NCBI RefSeq assembly: GCF_902806685.2
Contig: NC_048542.1
Span: 5,564,533-5,628,532, forward strand
Source of the DNA: Maniola hyperantus
Lineage: Eukaryota > Arthropoda > Insecta > Lepidoptera > Nymphalidae
Direction: 5' to 3'
Length of the DNA: 64,000 bases
The notes under the pieces are model-generated. The model had not been told where the DNA came from. It worked only from the letters and a program-made list of their open reading frames with translations, and made no database searches. Positions 1 to 13,292 of this stretch are shown here, piece after piece. Both the position numbers and the translations under genes were made by a program. Each line of letters starts with the position of its first letter. The stretch's first letter is position 1.

Positions 1-3000
1 TGGGGCAAGATGAAGGCATGTACCAGCAGTACATACCGCTGGCACTGCACCTCGCGGACGACTTCTTTCTCACCCACCCGTCGCGCGACGTGCAGCTGCT
101 CATCGCATGCTGCATCGCCGATGTGCTCCGCGTATACGCACCGGAGGCACCGTACAAGGATCAAGAACAGGTATTTGACAAAATTGACTAAAATTGATAG
201 TACAAACACTGATACATTATGTTTTAGCACTTGTGAGTATGGTAATGACACATTACAAGATATGGACAACCCTGCAGGCTTGATTCCCTAGCAGAGCAAT
301 GCTTTTTGTCAGTATTTGACCAGATAGATCTTATCTCAGGGAAGAAGAAATGAGTAACACGATCCATATTCATAAAGTGTACTATAGAACAAAATTGATA
401 ATTAAATTTGATAAAAATTGAATTCCTATCCACTTAAAATTGATTATACAAACACCAATACATTAAGTTTGTAATGTGACAAAAACTTTTTTATTTCTCT
501 CTTTTTTCTGTAGGTGAAAACGATATTCCTGTTCCTGATCAACCAGCTCCAAGGTCTTCGGGACCCAAAAGACCCAGCGTTTAAACGGTACTTCTACCTG
601 CTGGAGAACCTGGCTTATGTCAAGTCTTTCAACATGTGCTTCGAGCTGGAAGACTGCCAGGAGATATTCTGTGCCCTGTTCTCACTTATGTTTAAGATTG
701 TCAAGTAAGTTTTGTTATTTCCATTGCTACTTATGTACCACATCAAACTTATATCAAAACCAATCAAGAAATAAATAATTAAAATTAAAAAAGTCGCCAT
801 ATTTCTCTTTTTAGGGTTCCGTACCTCAAAAGGAAAAAGGCACCCTTATAGGATCACTTTGTTGTCTGTCGTGTCTGTCAAGAAAGCAAATAGTGTACTT
901 CCCGTTGACCTAGAATTATGAAATTTGGCAAGTAGGTCACGTAAAGGAAAAATCCGAAAACCATGAATTTGTGGTTACATCACAAAAAAGATTAAAATGT
1001 AACGAAAAAGTTATTAGTGTTCTGACTAAATCATATAAAGATGGCGTTGTCCGTCATTAACTTGCAGTGTCTTGCACAAAAGAGTTAGGCATATCTTGTA
1101 CGATGGTACGGAACCCTTCGTGTGCGAGTCAGATTCCCACTTGATCGGTTTTTTCTCTTTCTTGAAGATTAGTTTTTTTGTCCACCAGCACTGAGCACTC
1201 ATCGAAAGTAAAGTCCTTTATGTTGGACGTTCTGTGCCCGCTGATCACGGAATCTGACGTGGTTTCGAATGAACTTTTGAACGTCATTTTGATGAACCTG
1301 GTGGAGCCGAACAAGCGCGAACACAAACACGCGTACGCGCTCGCCAAAGAGCTTATAGTTAAGACCAGTGAAACTTTGGAGCCCTACATACAGGCGGTAA
1401 GTTGGATTCATCATCATCATGATCAACCCATTGCCGGCTCACTACAGAGTATGGGTCTCCTCTCAGAGTGAGAAGGGTTTTGGCCATAGTCTACCACGCT
1501 GTCCAAGTGCAGATTGGCAAACTTCACACACCTTTGAGAATATTATAGAGGACCCTCAGGCATGCAGGTTTTCTCACGTTGTTTTCCTTCACCATTAAAG
1601 CAAGTGATATTTAATTACTTAAAACGCACATAATTCCGAAAAGTTAGAGGTGTGTGCCCAAGATCGAACCCCGGACCTTCAAATAGGAGGCGAACGTCCT
1701 AAAATCTATCACAGCTTTTTTGGATTAGCTCCTCATCCAAAAAATAATAGTCTACTCAATTTTATCAAATATCAATAATTCCATTTTCATTTCAGTTCTT
1801 TAATCATGTTCTAATATTGGGAAAAGAAGAAAAGAATCTTGTTATATTTTCAAAAGTATATGAATTAATATACGAATTAAACCAATGTTGCTCGTCCGTA
1901 TTACTAGCAGTATTGCCACAATTAGAGTGTAAACTAAAGTCCGCTCAGTTCCAAGAGCGACTAAGCGCTGTAGCGTTGCTCGCCAGAATGTTCTCCGAGC
2001 CAGGATCACAGCTTGCCAAGCAGTATCCTGCGTTATGGCGAGCATTTCTCGGCCGATTTAACGATATCTCCGTGCAAATTAGAATCAAATGTGTCCAATA
2101 TTGCATGCATTTCCTTGTACACCATCCAGACTTGAGAAAAGATATTACAGAAACGTTAAAGTTGAGACAGCATGACGCTCACGAACAGGTTCGTTACGAA
2201 GTGGTCATGGCTATAATAGCAACCGCTCAAAGAGATTTCCAAGCTGTGGCCGAGTCGGAAGACCTGCTGCATTTTGTCCGAGAAAGGACTTTAGATAAGA
2301 AGTTCAAAATCCGTAAAGAAGCCATGTCTGGCTTAGCGATGATATACAAAAAATTCTTGACGGAAGAATCTGTACCGCCGGCAACCGAACGAGCCGTCCA
2401 GTGGATCAAAGACAAAATCCTTCACGGATACTACATGACTGCTTTAGAAGACAGATTGCTAGTGGAGAGACTTTTGAATACCTCACTGGTCCCTTATACA
2501 CTGGCTGCGCCGGTGAGGATGAAGAAGCTCTTTTATTTAATGTCAAATGTCGACGATAACGCCACGAAAGCGTTCATAGAGCTGCAGAAACATCAGTTGG
2601 CAGTGCGTAGGTCAGTCGCCGAATGGATTGATCTGCATAGGAAACCGCCGACGCCTGCTGTGCAGAAGGAAATGATTGCTAAAGTTTTACACATTAGTTC
2701 CAAGTTTTTGCCGGAATCTGTAAAGGCGCAGGAATTTCTAAATAAGTTCTCTGGACACATGAAGAAAGCGCCAGAGTTGTTGCAAGGCATGGAGACGATT
2801 TTGAATCCAAATGTCAGCTGCGAAGTTTGTGTGCGCACAACAGTGAGTTTTATCAATAAAATTTATGTAGATCATCCATGTTAGAATCTAAATCTTCAGT
2901 TTATTGTAGTTTTGTTTCAATACATTTTTAATATCGTACTCTAGTACGATAGCCAAATAGTAGCTCAATAGATGGAAAATTTAGAGAGGTACCCGTACGG

Positions 3001-6000
3001 ATCTAGATTCGAAAAAAATTAGTCTTGCAAAAATCAAAATATCCATTATTCTTATGCTGATAGATACTAATTTTTTTCTTCATTTACAGTCAAATGTTCT
3101 CAAGAAGCTTGGTCAACCGGTGATGACAAACCTCTATTACAACACAGTGAAGATGCTCCTCGAACGAGTAAGCTCTGTGATGGTAGATCATGAGTCCTTG
3201 CTTATACTTGTTGGTTACGTGGACGGAGCTGTCAAAGGCACCGACTCCTCCATTGCTGAAGAATGCGGTGAGTTGAATTTTCTATGTTATGTTGTTTGGA
3301 AAACATTATATTTTACAGGATTTCATATTACGGAGAATATGTATGGAAACTTGTCTATATTCTGCGTACTTTTATTCATCACATCAGCCTGGAGATGGAC
3401 TGCTGGACAATGCAGAAGTAGTGAGGAGAATGTAGATTATAACCTATGTACAGTACGATTCAAACTTAAATGCGTCTGCGTGAAGTTGCGACACGTGCGC
3501 GCAGTTACCCTCCCCGCTACCTCGGACACTCAAAATGTGTGTTCTGCGCAACGTCGTGCGCAAACGTCAGGGGCGCATTTACGTTTGAATCGTACTGTAC
3601 CTTCACATGTCATTTATACTTTTTAGGACACTTGTGTCTCTAGGCTTTGAGTGTCCATTTTACATTTTTATATGGGGTAATTTTTATGTGCTGTATATTT
3701 TGGTTGTCACATGTTGGAAGACATTCTGTGCTTTTTAAAATATACAATATACATACTTGAAATATTCCACGTCCACCGACAAAACTTACTGCAAAAACGT
3801 AGTTTATAATAGGAAGAAATACACATAATAATCTGTTTTGTCAAGCAGTAGGTATAGTATAGTATATACCTATACTTATCTTTTTTAGATTGCTACAAAG
3901 GTTCCGGCGTGTTTCAGGTATCGATATAAAGAAAGCGGCGGAGCGCGGCCTGAAGCTGCTGGTGATGCTGTCGTTCGTGTTCCCGGCGCACTTCCTGCAC
4001 GAGGACGTACTGAGCCGCCTCACGTCGCTGCTGGAGATGGACGACGAGACCGTGGCGCCGCACATCCTCGCCGCACTCACCTTCCTCGGCAAATATAGAC
4101 CATTGGGTACGTGCGCGAGCGTTTAGGCGGCGATTTTGGGTTCTGTTCCACAAAAGGAAAAAAGGGACCCGTCAAAGGGAATCAAAATATATAGGGTACT
4201 TCCGGTTGACCTAGAATCAAGAAATTTGGCAGAAAGGTAGGTCTTATGGCACACATGAGAGGAAAAATCTGAAAACCGTTAATTTGTGGTTACATTACAA
4301 GAAAAAAATTAAAATGTGTTCATGAACAAATATTGCTATTTTCATTTTTAACTTTTACAGTAAGATTACTATACCAAGGGGGTGTCATATGAAAGGGCTT
4401 TACTTTTACATTTTAAAACAGATTTTTATTTATTTTTAGGCATAATGATTTTTGATTTATCGTGCAAAGTGACGATAAAATACTATTGTAGTACGGAACC
4501 CTCAGTGCGCGAGTCTGACTCGCACTTGGCCGGTTTTTTTTAATTGGAATTGGCAACAGATAGGGACATCGATCTACTTTTTGCAGCGATACCGCCGCAA
4601 CCTCGGTCTAAGATGCCATTAGAGACTGAAGTCATGAGTTGGTTGGAATGGACTCGAAACTAATCTATGCATCTCCAAGACTGTAATTCCATATCTGGGT
4701 AAAGTCAGAAAGAAATTGGCAAGTTTGTCTTCACCGGCGAACACTTGAGGTTCTACGTTTTGCTTGCGATTTTACTTGTCTTATCTAATACTGATTAGAA
4801 TTCTTTTACAGGTGAAGCATGTCCGGCATTGTTCCCGAAACTGATAACTCTTTGCAAGGCATATGCTGAAGTTGGAACACCGAAACAGGCTAAAAACGCT
4901 GTCAGGTTAGTTCATTTCGGGATTAGTATTTTTTTTTAAAGAATATTAGCCATGCTAATCATGAATAATATTCCCGTTTCACCTTCAACTAAACGTAAAG
5001 CTTGTGCTAGGCGCAGGTACGACAATAGTGCAACGGGTGGGGTTTGAACTGCCGACCTTTCGGATTTCAGTCCGCGCCGTAACCGTTGAGCTATTGAGGC
5101 TCTAATTTCATTTGTCCAGTTACATTTACCTTATGTGAAGTTAGGCACATCAAGTGAGACAAATTGTATGTATGTATGTATAGACTTTGTTGCACCACAA
5201 AAACACAAATGACAGGTTACAAAAAGAAATCTTAAAAAGTAGGTACAAAAAGGCGGTCTTATCGCTAAATAGCGATCTCTTCCAGACAACCTTTTGATGA
5301 ATGATAAGTTCTACTGATTGAATTTATTTTTAGGTGTCTATTCGTAAACGTTCCGGAGCAGCGGTCACAAATCTTCACAGAAATACTTGAGACACTAAAG
5401 ACGACTCTGAGCCCGCACTCTGAACACTACCGCACGGCCATCGTCACACTTGGACACATCGCGCACAACCTGCCCGACAGCTTCCCCGTTGTCATCAAAA
5501 ACATTGTCTCTAGGAAGGTGAGCTCATTAACACTAAACTGTATTTACAGCCACTCTTAGAACACGGCTGTTGTCATACTTGGACACATTGCGCACAATCT
5601 GCCCCAAGGCTTCACCATTGTCATCAATAGTGCCCAATAATTGCACACTGAATGTGTTGTCAAAACGCGTTGCTCTCTGTACACATAGTTGAAAGTCACA
5701 TACCTAGCAGGTCATGACTCATGGTTGTGCACGCAATAAGATAATTATAAACTTTGCCATCTTCTAAATTAAAACAAAAAACCGGCCAAGTGCGAGTAAA
5801 ACTCGCGCACCGAGGGTTTCGTACAACAGTCGTATTTTTCGACATTTGGCACGATAAATCAAAAACTACAATGCATAAAAATAAATAAAAATCTGTTTTA
5901 AAATGCACTAGTAAAGCCCTTTCGTATGATATCCCACTTGGTATATTAATCTTACTTTGGAAGGTGAAAATAGTAATGATTGGTTCATGAACATATTTTT

Positions 6001-9000
6001 TTGTGATGTAACCACAAATTCGCGGTTTTCGGATTTTTCCCCTTACGTGTGCTATAAGACCTACCTACCTGCCCAATTTCAATAAGTCAAAGGGAATTAC
6101 CCTATAGACAGACAGACAGACAGATAGGTAGACAGACAGACAACAAAGTGATCCTATAAAGGTTCCTACCCTAAAAATGAACTTATTATTTTCTTCTTAA
6201 TAGATAGTAAAAGAGTTACTGGTCAGAGAAGGCGGTGGAAACTCAAACGCACCTGAAGGTGAATGGTGTGATGAAGAGGACTTGCCAGAAGAGACTCGCT
6301 GCAAACTAGAAGGACTCAAATGCATGGCTCGCTGGCTCTTGGGGCTCAAGAAAGATGAACTGTCTGCTCAGAAGACATTTAGGATGCTCAACGCGTTTAT
6401 CATACACAAAGGAGATTTATTACAGGTATCAATTCTACCATACTTCTGACTGATTCCTTCTCGATAGAAAGACCAACCCACACACTGGGCGGGGCTGGGG
6501 ATTTTCTCAGAGTCATTTCTTAGCTGACACCTATCCTCAAGAAAACCTACTTTCCAAATTTCAAGTTAATAATATCAATAATTAAAACTGTCCCATACAA
6601 ACTTTCATCCTCTATTTTACCACCCTTATGGGCGAATTTTCCAAAAATCCTGAAACTTATTTCTTCATTTGTGACCGAAAACCCAAATACCAATTTTCAT
6701 GCAAATAACTTGAAAAATAACGGACTGTCATACAAACTTCCATGCCCCATTTAACAAATAACGGACTGTCATACAAACTTCCATGCCCCATTTAACCCAC
6801 TTAGGGGTGGAATTTAAAAAGATCCTTTCTCAGTGGATACCTCTTTAAAACGACTAAACCGCTGGTTTAGAAACCGCTGGTCCTAAACCAGCGGTTTAGG
6901 CTGTGCGTTGATATATATGTCAGTCAGTCAGTCAGTCAGTCAGGACTTTGAATTTTTTATATATAGATAGATTGTCCACAAAAGAAAGTGCCATTTAAAT
7001 TGATTGTATATTGATTAGACTTAGTAGTTATTACTTGTACACAGCAAAAGCGCGTGTCGGCCGCGGAAATGTCGCACTTACGGCTGGCGGCGGGCGCGGC
7101 CATGTTGAAGATCTGCGAGCAGAAGGGCGTCGGCGACCAGTTCACCGCTGACCAGTTCTACAACCTCTCGCATCTCATGGTGGTATGTCACTTTGGCATG
7201 CGTTTCCACTGAAATGGAGCAGAGAAAATTACAAGACGTGATAAAACTACCACGTCTCTGAATGATCTGATTGGTCGAAAACACGGCTCAGCTTTGCTTC
7301 TGTGGAAACACACCTTTACGGTCTTATTATCTATTTACAAACCACCAGCCTCAGCTTTTTTAGTACTTCGGTCTACATATTATTGAGTGTGGTGTAATTT
7401 CAATATCAAGTTTTTCGTAATGAAGAATTCTTTTTTTACAGGATGATGTACCAGAAGTGCGAGAAGCATTCGCTGCTAAACTACATAAAGGTTTATCGAA
7501 GGTACAATTTATTGCTAATTTTGTGTTTATTTAATTATTTAAAGACGTGGTTTTTTCCATTTTGTCTTACCTAATGTCATATTATGATCTTTCAATACAG
7601 GGTATACCAAACAAATGTCTGCCGTTAGACTTCATGGGCATGTACGCACTAGCGGGCCGCGAGCCGGACAAGCGCATCCGCGGCCTCGTGCGCCAATACA
7701 TGCTGGCGGACGTCGTGCGGCGCCGCGAGTACGTGCGGAACATCACTGTGGGCACCAAAGGTGAGACATGTCTGTCGCTGACGTTATGGGCATGTACGCA
7801 CTAGCGGGCCGCGAGCTGGACAATAGCATCCGCGGCCTCGTGCAGCGCTGCGAGTACGTGCGGAACATCACTGTGGGCACCAAAGGTGAGACATGTCTGT
7901 CGCTGACGTCATGGGCATATACGCACTAGCGGGCCGCGAGCCGGACAAGCATCACTGTGGGTACCAACGTTTAGTAAATAGCCTTGCCTACAGTTAGATC
8001 ACGTTGTAATTTTATCACGTCATTTTCCAATAATGTGATTGGTCGATGCGCACAAATCTCGTCTCCGCTTCAATCGAATAGCACCCTATAAGTTTGATTT
8101 TGTGTGTGCAGTTGAACGTGCCGTGAGCCAGTTGCCGCACATTCTGCCGGACTACATGATGGTGTTCGCGGTGCCGGTGCTGGCCCATGATCCGGCCTTT
8201 GTCACCTACGATAACGTGCCACAGCTCAAAGTAAGAGATCTATCTTTCTACTATACCCTATCCGCGGAAAGAAGTTACGTTCTGTTACGTAATCCCATAC
8301 AAATGATAGAGGCAAAAATCTCAGTGGGCGTTAACCGTTTTGAGCCACCAATCAACCACCATCAATCACAAACATGTTTTTAAAAACATTCGAATTAGAA
8401 AACGTTGTCTCGTTTGTGATTGCTCGGTGTCACAAAATGGATAGCACCCACTGAGATTTTTGCCTTTATCATTTGTATGGGATTACGTAACAGAGAGCGT
8501 TATACTAATTTCTTTCCGCGGCTAAAGTGTAGCAAGTTAGCAACCGCCCCCAAAGAAAATATAAATCTTTATCCCGTGGGAATCCAGCCTTCTTCCTTAT
8601 CTGCATTATGAACCTTTGTGCAAAACTGTTTGGTCTGGGCGTTGATGAGTCAGTCGGTGAGTGAGTCAGGACTTTTCTTTTTATGATTAGCTTCTTTTTC
8701 TTTTCTTTTTATATAACGATCAATGTTATTTTTCTGTATTTAGGTGGTAAAACAATGCCTGTGGTTCGTTCTGGAGCCGCTCATAACCCGCAACGACTTC
8801 TACTGCTACGGCTTCTACAAGAGCCTCGTGGAGCGGATGAAGATGCACAAGGACGCCCTCAATGAAATGGACGACACTATGAACTTTGTGAGTTACATAT
8901 GTCTGTCATTTAGGTTTTTAACAATCCCATGGGTACTCTTTGATTTTTCGGGATAAACAGTTATCTCTGTAGCTCCCCGGGATGCAAACTATCTCTACCG

Positions 9001-11131
9001 AATTTCGACAAAATCGGTTGAACGGATGGGCCGTGAAAGCCTAGCAGACAGATAGACAGACACACACACACACAGACACTCAAATTTACATAAACTAAAT
9101 TTTAGTGCACGCTACAAATTTAAACAACAGGCTCGCGACTTTCAGCTAATGTCACTAGGTCACTATGTCATTTAAATTTAAAACTGTCAAACTGGTGTTT
9201 TGTTTTAGAAACTATGGGCCACGTGCGATCTCGCCATGTCGGTGATATGGACGCGCTCGACCAGCTTCGAGATGCGCGAGTTCCCCACGGACGCGCGCAT
9301 CCCCACCATGTACTTCGCGCCGCAGCCTGACTACTTCGTCAACACACGCGTGTTCTTACCTCCAGAACTACAGGTGATTGATAATAATATTGAGTGATTA
9401 TAATGATTAAATATTTTACTGCCGCTTGCTCGGAAATTGCTTCTGGACTGACTGACTAATCTATAGTAGGTACGCGACAGATCAAGATAACAATTTGGGG
9501 TATGATGCGGGGGGACGCCCCGTGCACCCGCACGTCATCAGCGCTATCCCGCATCGGATTAGCGCGGGCCATGCGGGTGTACGGGGTGTCATTCCACCTC
9601 AAACCCCGATTGTCATCTCGACCTGACGCGTACTATATCAACGCATAGCTCAAGCTAATGGGCGGATCGGTCTGATATTCGGCATGCAGATAGCTATTAT
9701 GACATCCGCTAATAAACAATTTTTGAAAATTCAACCCTGTAAGATAGGGTTAGAAATTTACGACGATAATATTATAATTTCAAAGTTGTTTAATAAAAAT
9801 GAGTATAGTCCGTAAAAACGGCTCCTCACGCGCCATTTTAACTTTTTGAGTCAAATTTCATGTCTAAAGTACGATTTTAGTCTATTTTAAAGATGAACCG
9901 TACTTTTGACATGACAGTTGTTGACCCATGGGGTTAAAATGGCTCTTGAGGAGTCATATTTTACGTATTATACCATCATTGCATGGGTTATTATCGTTGT
10001 CTAACTACAAACTGCAATATAAAATTTTCCTTGAATTGTTGTTGTTTATTGTTTACTCGCAAATGAAAGCAAAGTATTTGCTGAAATTGCTGAAATTATT
10101 TACATTAACAGCCTTGTTTAATTTAAACTCCACAATATGCCGCCGTTTCAATAAGAGATCATGTTTTCATCGAATGGATCCAAGATTCATCCAAGATTGT
10201 TTTATGAATCAAAATTGATGTCTACAATAGTAACATTTTGAAATAAAGACCTATTATTCTAAACGTATGTAAGATGTATTGACGTCATGTCCATGTACCT
10301 TGAAAAATCTAACTACTGATTTGAACTAATAATACCGTCCTTTTCCGCATAGAACGTTTTGAAAAGGATGGCACTATTGTTTTACTAGTTATTCAATACA
10401 AACGTGTACTCCGCAGTTCCAACCTAAGAAACAGGGCTCAGCGGCAGAGATGAACTCCCGCGGCGCAAAGAAACGTGCGCGCGCAGCCGACGACAAGGAG
10501 TCTGAAAACGCGAATGACGTTGAGGTGAGACTTGAATATATTGTATAGGAGCAGGCGTTCCTTTGCGGAAATCATATCATCATCATGATGATCATGACGA
10601 TTGACCTATTGCCGGCTCACTACAGAGCACGGGTCTCCTCTCAGAGTGAGAAGGGGTTTGGCCATAGTCTACCACGCTGGCCATATGCGGATTGGCAGAC
10701 TTCACACGCCTTTGAGAACATTATGGAGAAGGCTATCACAGCTTTTTTACTAGTTAGTTTTTACACTACCTAACAAAACAGCAGAAATTCCAAGCCGAAA
10801 GTTTTTTACCAGATTACATAATATCGACCATTTTTTGTATTGGAAATATGAAGTATTGGAATGAAATTGGAATTGCATTGGAAAGTGCTTATGATGTTAC
10901 CCGCATTTCTATGACAAATTAGGCTATTTACGCACTGCAATCGGATAATTCTGTTTCAATTCAATAAAATAGAATTTACAATAGAATTTTTCCTTGAACC
11001 AATTATAACCTTGAAAATTTCTTCACCAGCCCTCAGAAGCATCAGACACTCAGATAATACTGCCCGGCCTGGAACAGCCCCCGGAAACAGAGCTAGAAGA
11101 ACCGCTGGCCAAACGTGTTCTGAGCGACTGA
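1..11131 (+). CDS. PDS5: PDS5 cohesin-associated regulator, 3' 17 exons (5' truncated)
   Basis: HEAT-repeat protein that binds cohesin and controls sister-chromatid cohesion in the nucleus. Exons, all GT-AG and phase-consistent: 3-170, 514-704, 1189-1396, 1796-2842, 3090-3267, 3918-4106, 4812-4905, 5334-5517, 6204-6425, 7045-7182, 7442-7501, 7601-7760, 8112-8230, 8744-8887, 9209-9373, 10417-10524, 11030-11131 (TGA 11129-11131). They sum to 3477 nt, 1158 residues, close to the roughly 1200 usual for insect PDS5; only the N-terminus is missing. Recognised family stretches include FMLDVLCPLITESD (exon 3), LGRFNDI and FVRERTLDKKFKIRKEAM (exon 4) and MARWLLGLKKD (exon 9). The C-terminal tail after exon 15 is short and charged (KKRARAADD), much shorter than the vertebrate tail. 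Introns carry SINEs, MITEs and two sets of degenerate exon copies. Identity is confident; the last two exons are the least conserved part. Confidence 0.95.
814..1155 (+). repeat. GGGTTCCGTAC-type dispersed repeat, PDS5 intron 2
   Basis: Copy of a family that begins AGGGTTCCGTACCTCAAAA and ends near GTGCGAGTCAGA..CGGTTTTT. Other copies are at 4136-4540, 5781-6178 (reverse), 17570-17640 (partial), 34456-34912, 35306-35731 (reverse) and 35822-36017. No coding capacity is visible. The family is common in lepidopteran introns; its transposon class was not determined. Confidence 0.7.
1407..1720 (-). repeat. tRNA-derived SINE (family 2), PDS5 intron 3
   Basis: Read on the minus strand it starts at a tRNA-like head (TAGCCTAG box A-like; GGTTCGATC box B-like) and runs into a body ending in a GATGATGATG-type tail. 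Relatives lie at 10565-10745 (internally deleted), 18753-18964 (opposite orientation), 41853-42185, 58480-58543 (strongly deleted) and 62870-63288. Confidence 0.7.
4136..4540 (+). repeat. GGGTTCCGTAC-type dispersed repeat, PDS5 intron 6
   Basis: About 400 bp copy of the same family as 814-1155, ending with the motif CGAGTCTGACTCGCACTTGG followed by a T run. It fills most of intron 6 and has no open frame. Confidence 0.65.
5005..5103 (-). repeat. tRNA-Phe-like SINE head, PDS5 intron 7
   Basis: The minus strand shows ATAGCTCAACGGTTA (box A), GGACTGAAATCC (anticodon-arm-like) and GGTCGGCAGTTCAAACC (box B), strongly resembling tRNA-Phe. The acceptor ends do not pair well and the sequence sits within a repeat-rich intron, so it is a tRNA-derived SINE or pseudogene rather than a working tRNA. 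Confidence 0.55.
5541..5640 (+). pseudogene. Degenerate copy of PDS5 exon 8 inside intron 8
   Basis: Starting about 24 bp after the exon 8 donor, this stretch repeats the 3' half of exon 8. The recognisable reading LGHIAHNLP is kept, with several substitutions. It is preceded by an acceptor-like TATTTACAG, but the matching frame contains a stop just upstream and another just after the copy, so it is a fossil tandem duplication and not a usable exon. Confidence 0.75.
5781..6178 (-). repeat. GGGTTCCGTAC-type dispersed repeat, PDS5 intron 8
   Basis: Inverted copy of the family at 814-1155, containing a (GACA)n run near 6105-6140. No coding content. Confidence 0.65.
6716..6797. repeat. Perfect 41-bp tandem duplication, PDS5 intron 9
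   Basis: The 41-bp unit beginning AAATAACGGACTGTCATACA occurs twice in direct succession without a mismatch that I can see, pointing to a recent local duplication. A CAGT microsatellite follows at about 6919-6943. Confidence 0.85.
7784..7967 (+). pseudogene. Two degenerate tandem copies of PDS5 exon 12 in intron 12
   Basis: Copy 1 (7784-7905) repeats exon 12 from the codons MGMYALAGRE to the donor GTGAGACATG, with an in-frame 27-nt internal deletion. Copy 2 (7909-7967) is shorter. Both lie directly downstream of the real exon 12 (7601-7760). Copy 1 keeps reading frame and donor but has no convincing acceptor, so splicing into the mRNA is unlikely. This is a local exon-plus-intron tandem duplication. 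Confidence 0.85.
8263..8523. repeat. Foldback MITE, PDS5 intron 13
   Basis: Long inverted repeat: the left end CGCGGAAAGAAGTTA.. and the right end ..TTTCTTTCCGCG are reverse complements, as are the subterminal blocks carrying TTACGTAATCCCATACAAAT. A diverged relative is at 60733-61026. No ORF of its own. Confidence 0.75.
9470..9635. repeat. GC-rich foldback MITE (GCGACAGGTC family), PDS5 intron 15
   Basis: Terminal inverted repeats of the type TACGCGACAGGTCGAGATGG with a GC-rich hairpin interior. Other copies or fragments: 16474-16590, 18665-18753, 19106-19250, 28046-28198, 29414-29882 (split by a SINE), 34041-34206, 38247-38414, 49392-49447 and 59628-59782. Confidence 0.75.
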
Positions 11132-13292
11132 GCGCCCCAAATCCCGCGGTGTAGTCCCACTGTGAACCCACGAGGTTTGTTTTATAACTTTGCAATCGGT
11201 GGCAATGTCTAAATTATTGAATACTTATTTCCATAATATTATGTGAAATACCATTTTTTTTTTGTTAAACCGTCATGTCATTTGTGGTCACACCTGACTC
11301 AAACCAACAACATATTAATACGTTTACGCTAAATGTTTATTTCTGATCGGCAGGCACAAAAAATAACTGTTTATTTCTATGGCAATTGGCACACCTCTTC
11401 CAGCGTACTGGTGTATGTCCATTTCAGTGGTCTTGCCCAATTTCGAATTATCTCAATTTGATCAGGCTGTTTTTAATCTATGGTTTGAACAATTATAACT
11501 CATTGAATTTTAGATTATGTGTATTTTTATTTTATTTAAAAAATAAGGTTCTTAATCGTTCGTTAATCATAATTTTTCCAATCTGAAATGATGAAGGTTT
11601 CGCCAGATAAGTAATTTTTGTTTTGGAAAAACGTATCTATGTAACCTATGTATGTAGGTACGTATGTAATCTAGGTACATTTATATTAGAAACTAGCTTA
11701 TGCTCGCGACTTCGTTCGCGTGGACTACACAAATTTCAAACCCCTATTTCACCCCCTTAGGGGTTGAATTTTCAAAAATCCTTTCTTAGCGGATGCCTAC
11801 GTCATAATAGCTATCTGCATGCAAAATTTCAGCCCGATTCCGTCCAGTAATTTGACCTGTGCGTTGATAGATCAGTCAGTCAGTCAGTCAGTTGCCTTTT
11901 CCTTTTATATATTTATTTTCAGCACTGCAATATTTTTTAGTCTACACTTCTTTTTTCAATTTTTTAAAGCCACGTTTATTTTTGTTAAGATACCTATGTC
12001 CGTCGTTTTAAATGTTCAGGGAATTTAATCAGTTGGTCTAGTCACAATTTAAACAACAGTGAGCGTTCTTACATGTATGGATAGTGATTGCGTACAACTG
12101 AGAATAATTATTATTAGTGTCATCTTTGGACAAAACACCAACCTTTACTAATACACGTACGCTGGACTTGCTATTGCCGACCTGTTTTTGATTATCGCCA
12201 TTTTGGCGCTGATAAGAGTGAGTCATATGAGCGTACTCAGAACTGAAATGATGTGATGTGATAAGTCATCAGTCAACACGAGGACCATGACACCACGATA
12301 CAAAATGACAATTTTATTTCCCGGTACGCTCGGTCGGGCGCTTAGAATCGGCTCCAAAAATGTCATTTTGGCATTCCAGCGTACTTGTAAAAATACAAAA
12401 TTCTGTCCATTTCAGTGAATTTAAAGGATAAAATCAATATTCCCTTTTCTTTCTTTAGTCTTAATCAAGAAAAGGACAGCCTAACGAAATTCGGCATTTT
12501 GACTAGACTAATGGTATCATTACGCTTAAACAATGGAAGACTGGCTATTTATATCCCGATTGATATCTCAACACAAGGACATAAGACTCACATTAGATTA
12601 ATATTAACCTAATACGAGGATAAGACATAATACTTTGAGATTTGGGAAGTTTCCTATATTGTTCTTTTCTTGTAATATTGTTTTGTGTGCTGATAACTCA
12701 ATGGACGGGAAATTTCATGCATAATAATTATTATGTATTATTTATCCAGCATGTTTAATTGCGTGTGAAACAATTTTTGTTAGCGTATACTAGGGGTACG
12801 TTTCCACTGAAGCGCAGCGGAGACGTGTTCAAATCGACCAAACATGTTAGTTACATTTATATCACATCATCTCTCAATAATTTGATTGGTCGAAATCCCT
12901 GACGTACAGAGTGTTGTTGGCATGTACCTAATAATTTTCGTAGTAAAATACGAATAATTTTTAAACTCAATACGGGAGTGTATACTTTTTGTGCTGATGA
13001 GTTTTCTCTGAATTTACGGTGCGGTGTCACTCGAGTAAGTATATTTTTTCAATTTGTAGCTCGTTTTTATCTATGGCATATTAATTTTTCCGAAAAAGTT
13101 CCGAATTTTGCTATATACTATTAAAAATAGCGACGATTATATTATTTGCCTAGAATAACATAAAAAAATGGAATATTGAGACTTTATTGAATAGTACAAT
13201 AATTACTGGTTCGATCTACTAAGCTGAAATCATATAGATTTTGTAAAAATTTTGATGAAATTCAACAAGATTAATTTTAATTTTAATTAATT

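Noticed and set aside
3054..3626. 190-codon frame as a separate gene
   Set aside because: Only 3090-3267 is coding (PDS5 exon 5); the rest is read-through into the intron after a good donor at 3268.
5005..5103. Functional tRNA-Phe gene
   Set aside because: Acceptor stem does not pair and the sequence continues into a dispersed repeat; treated as a SINE head.
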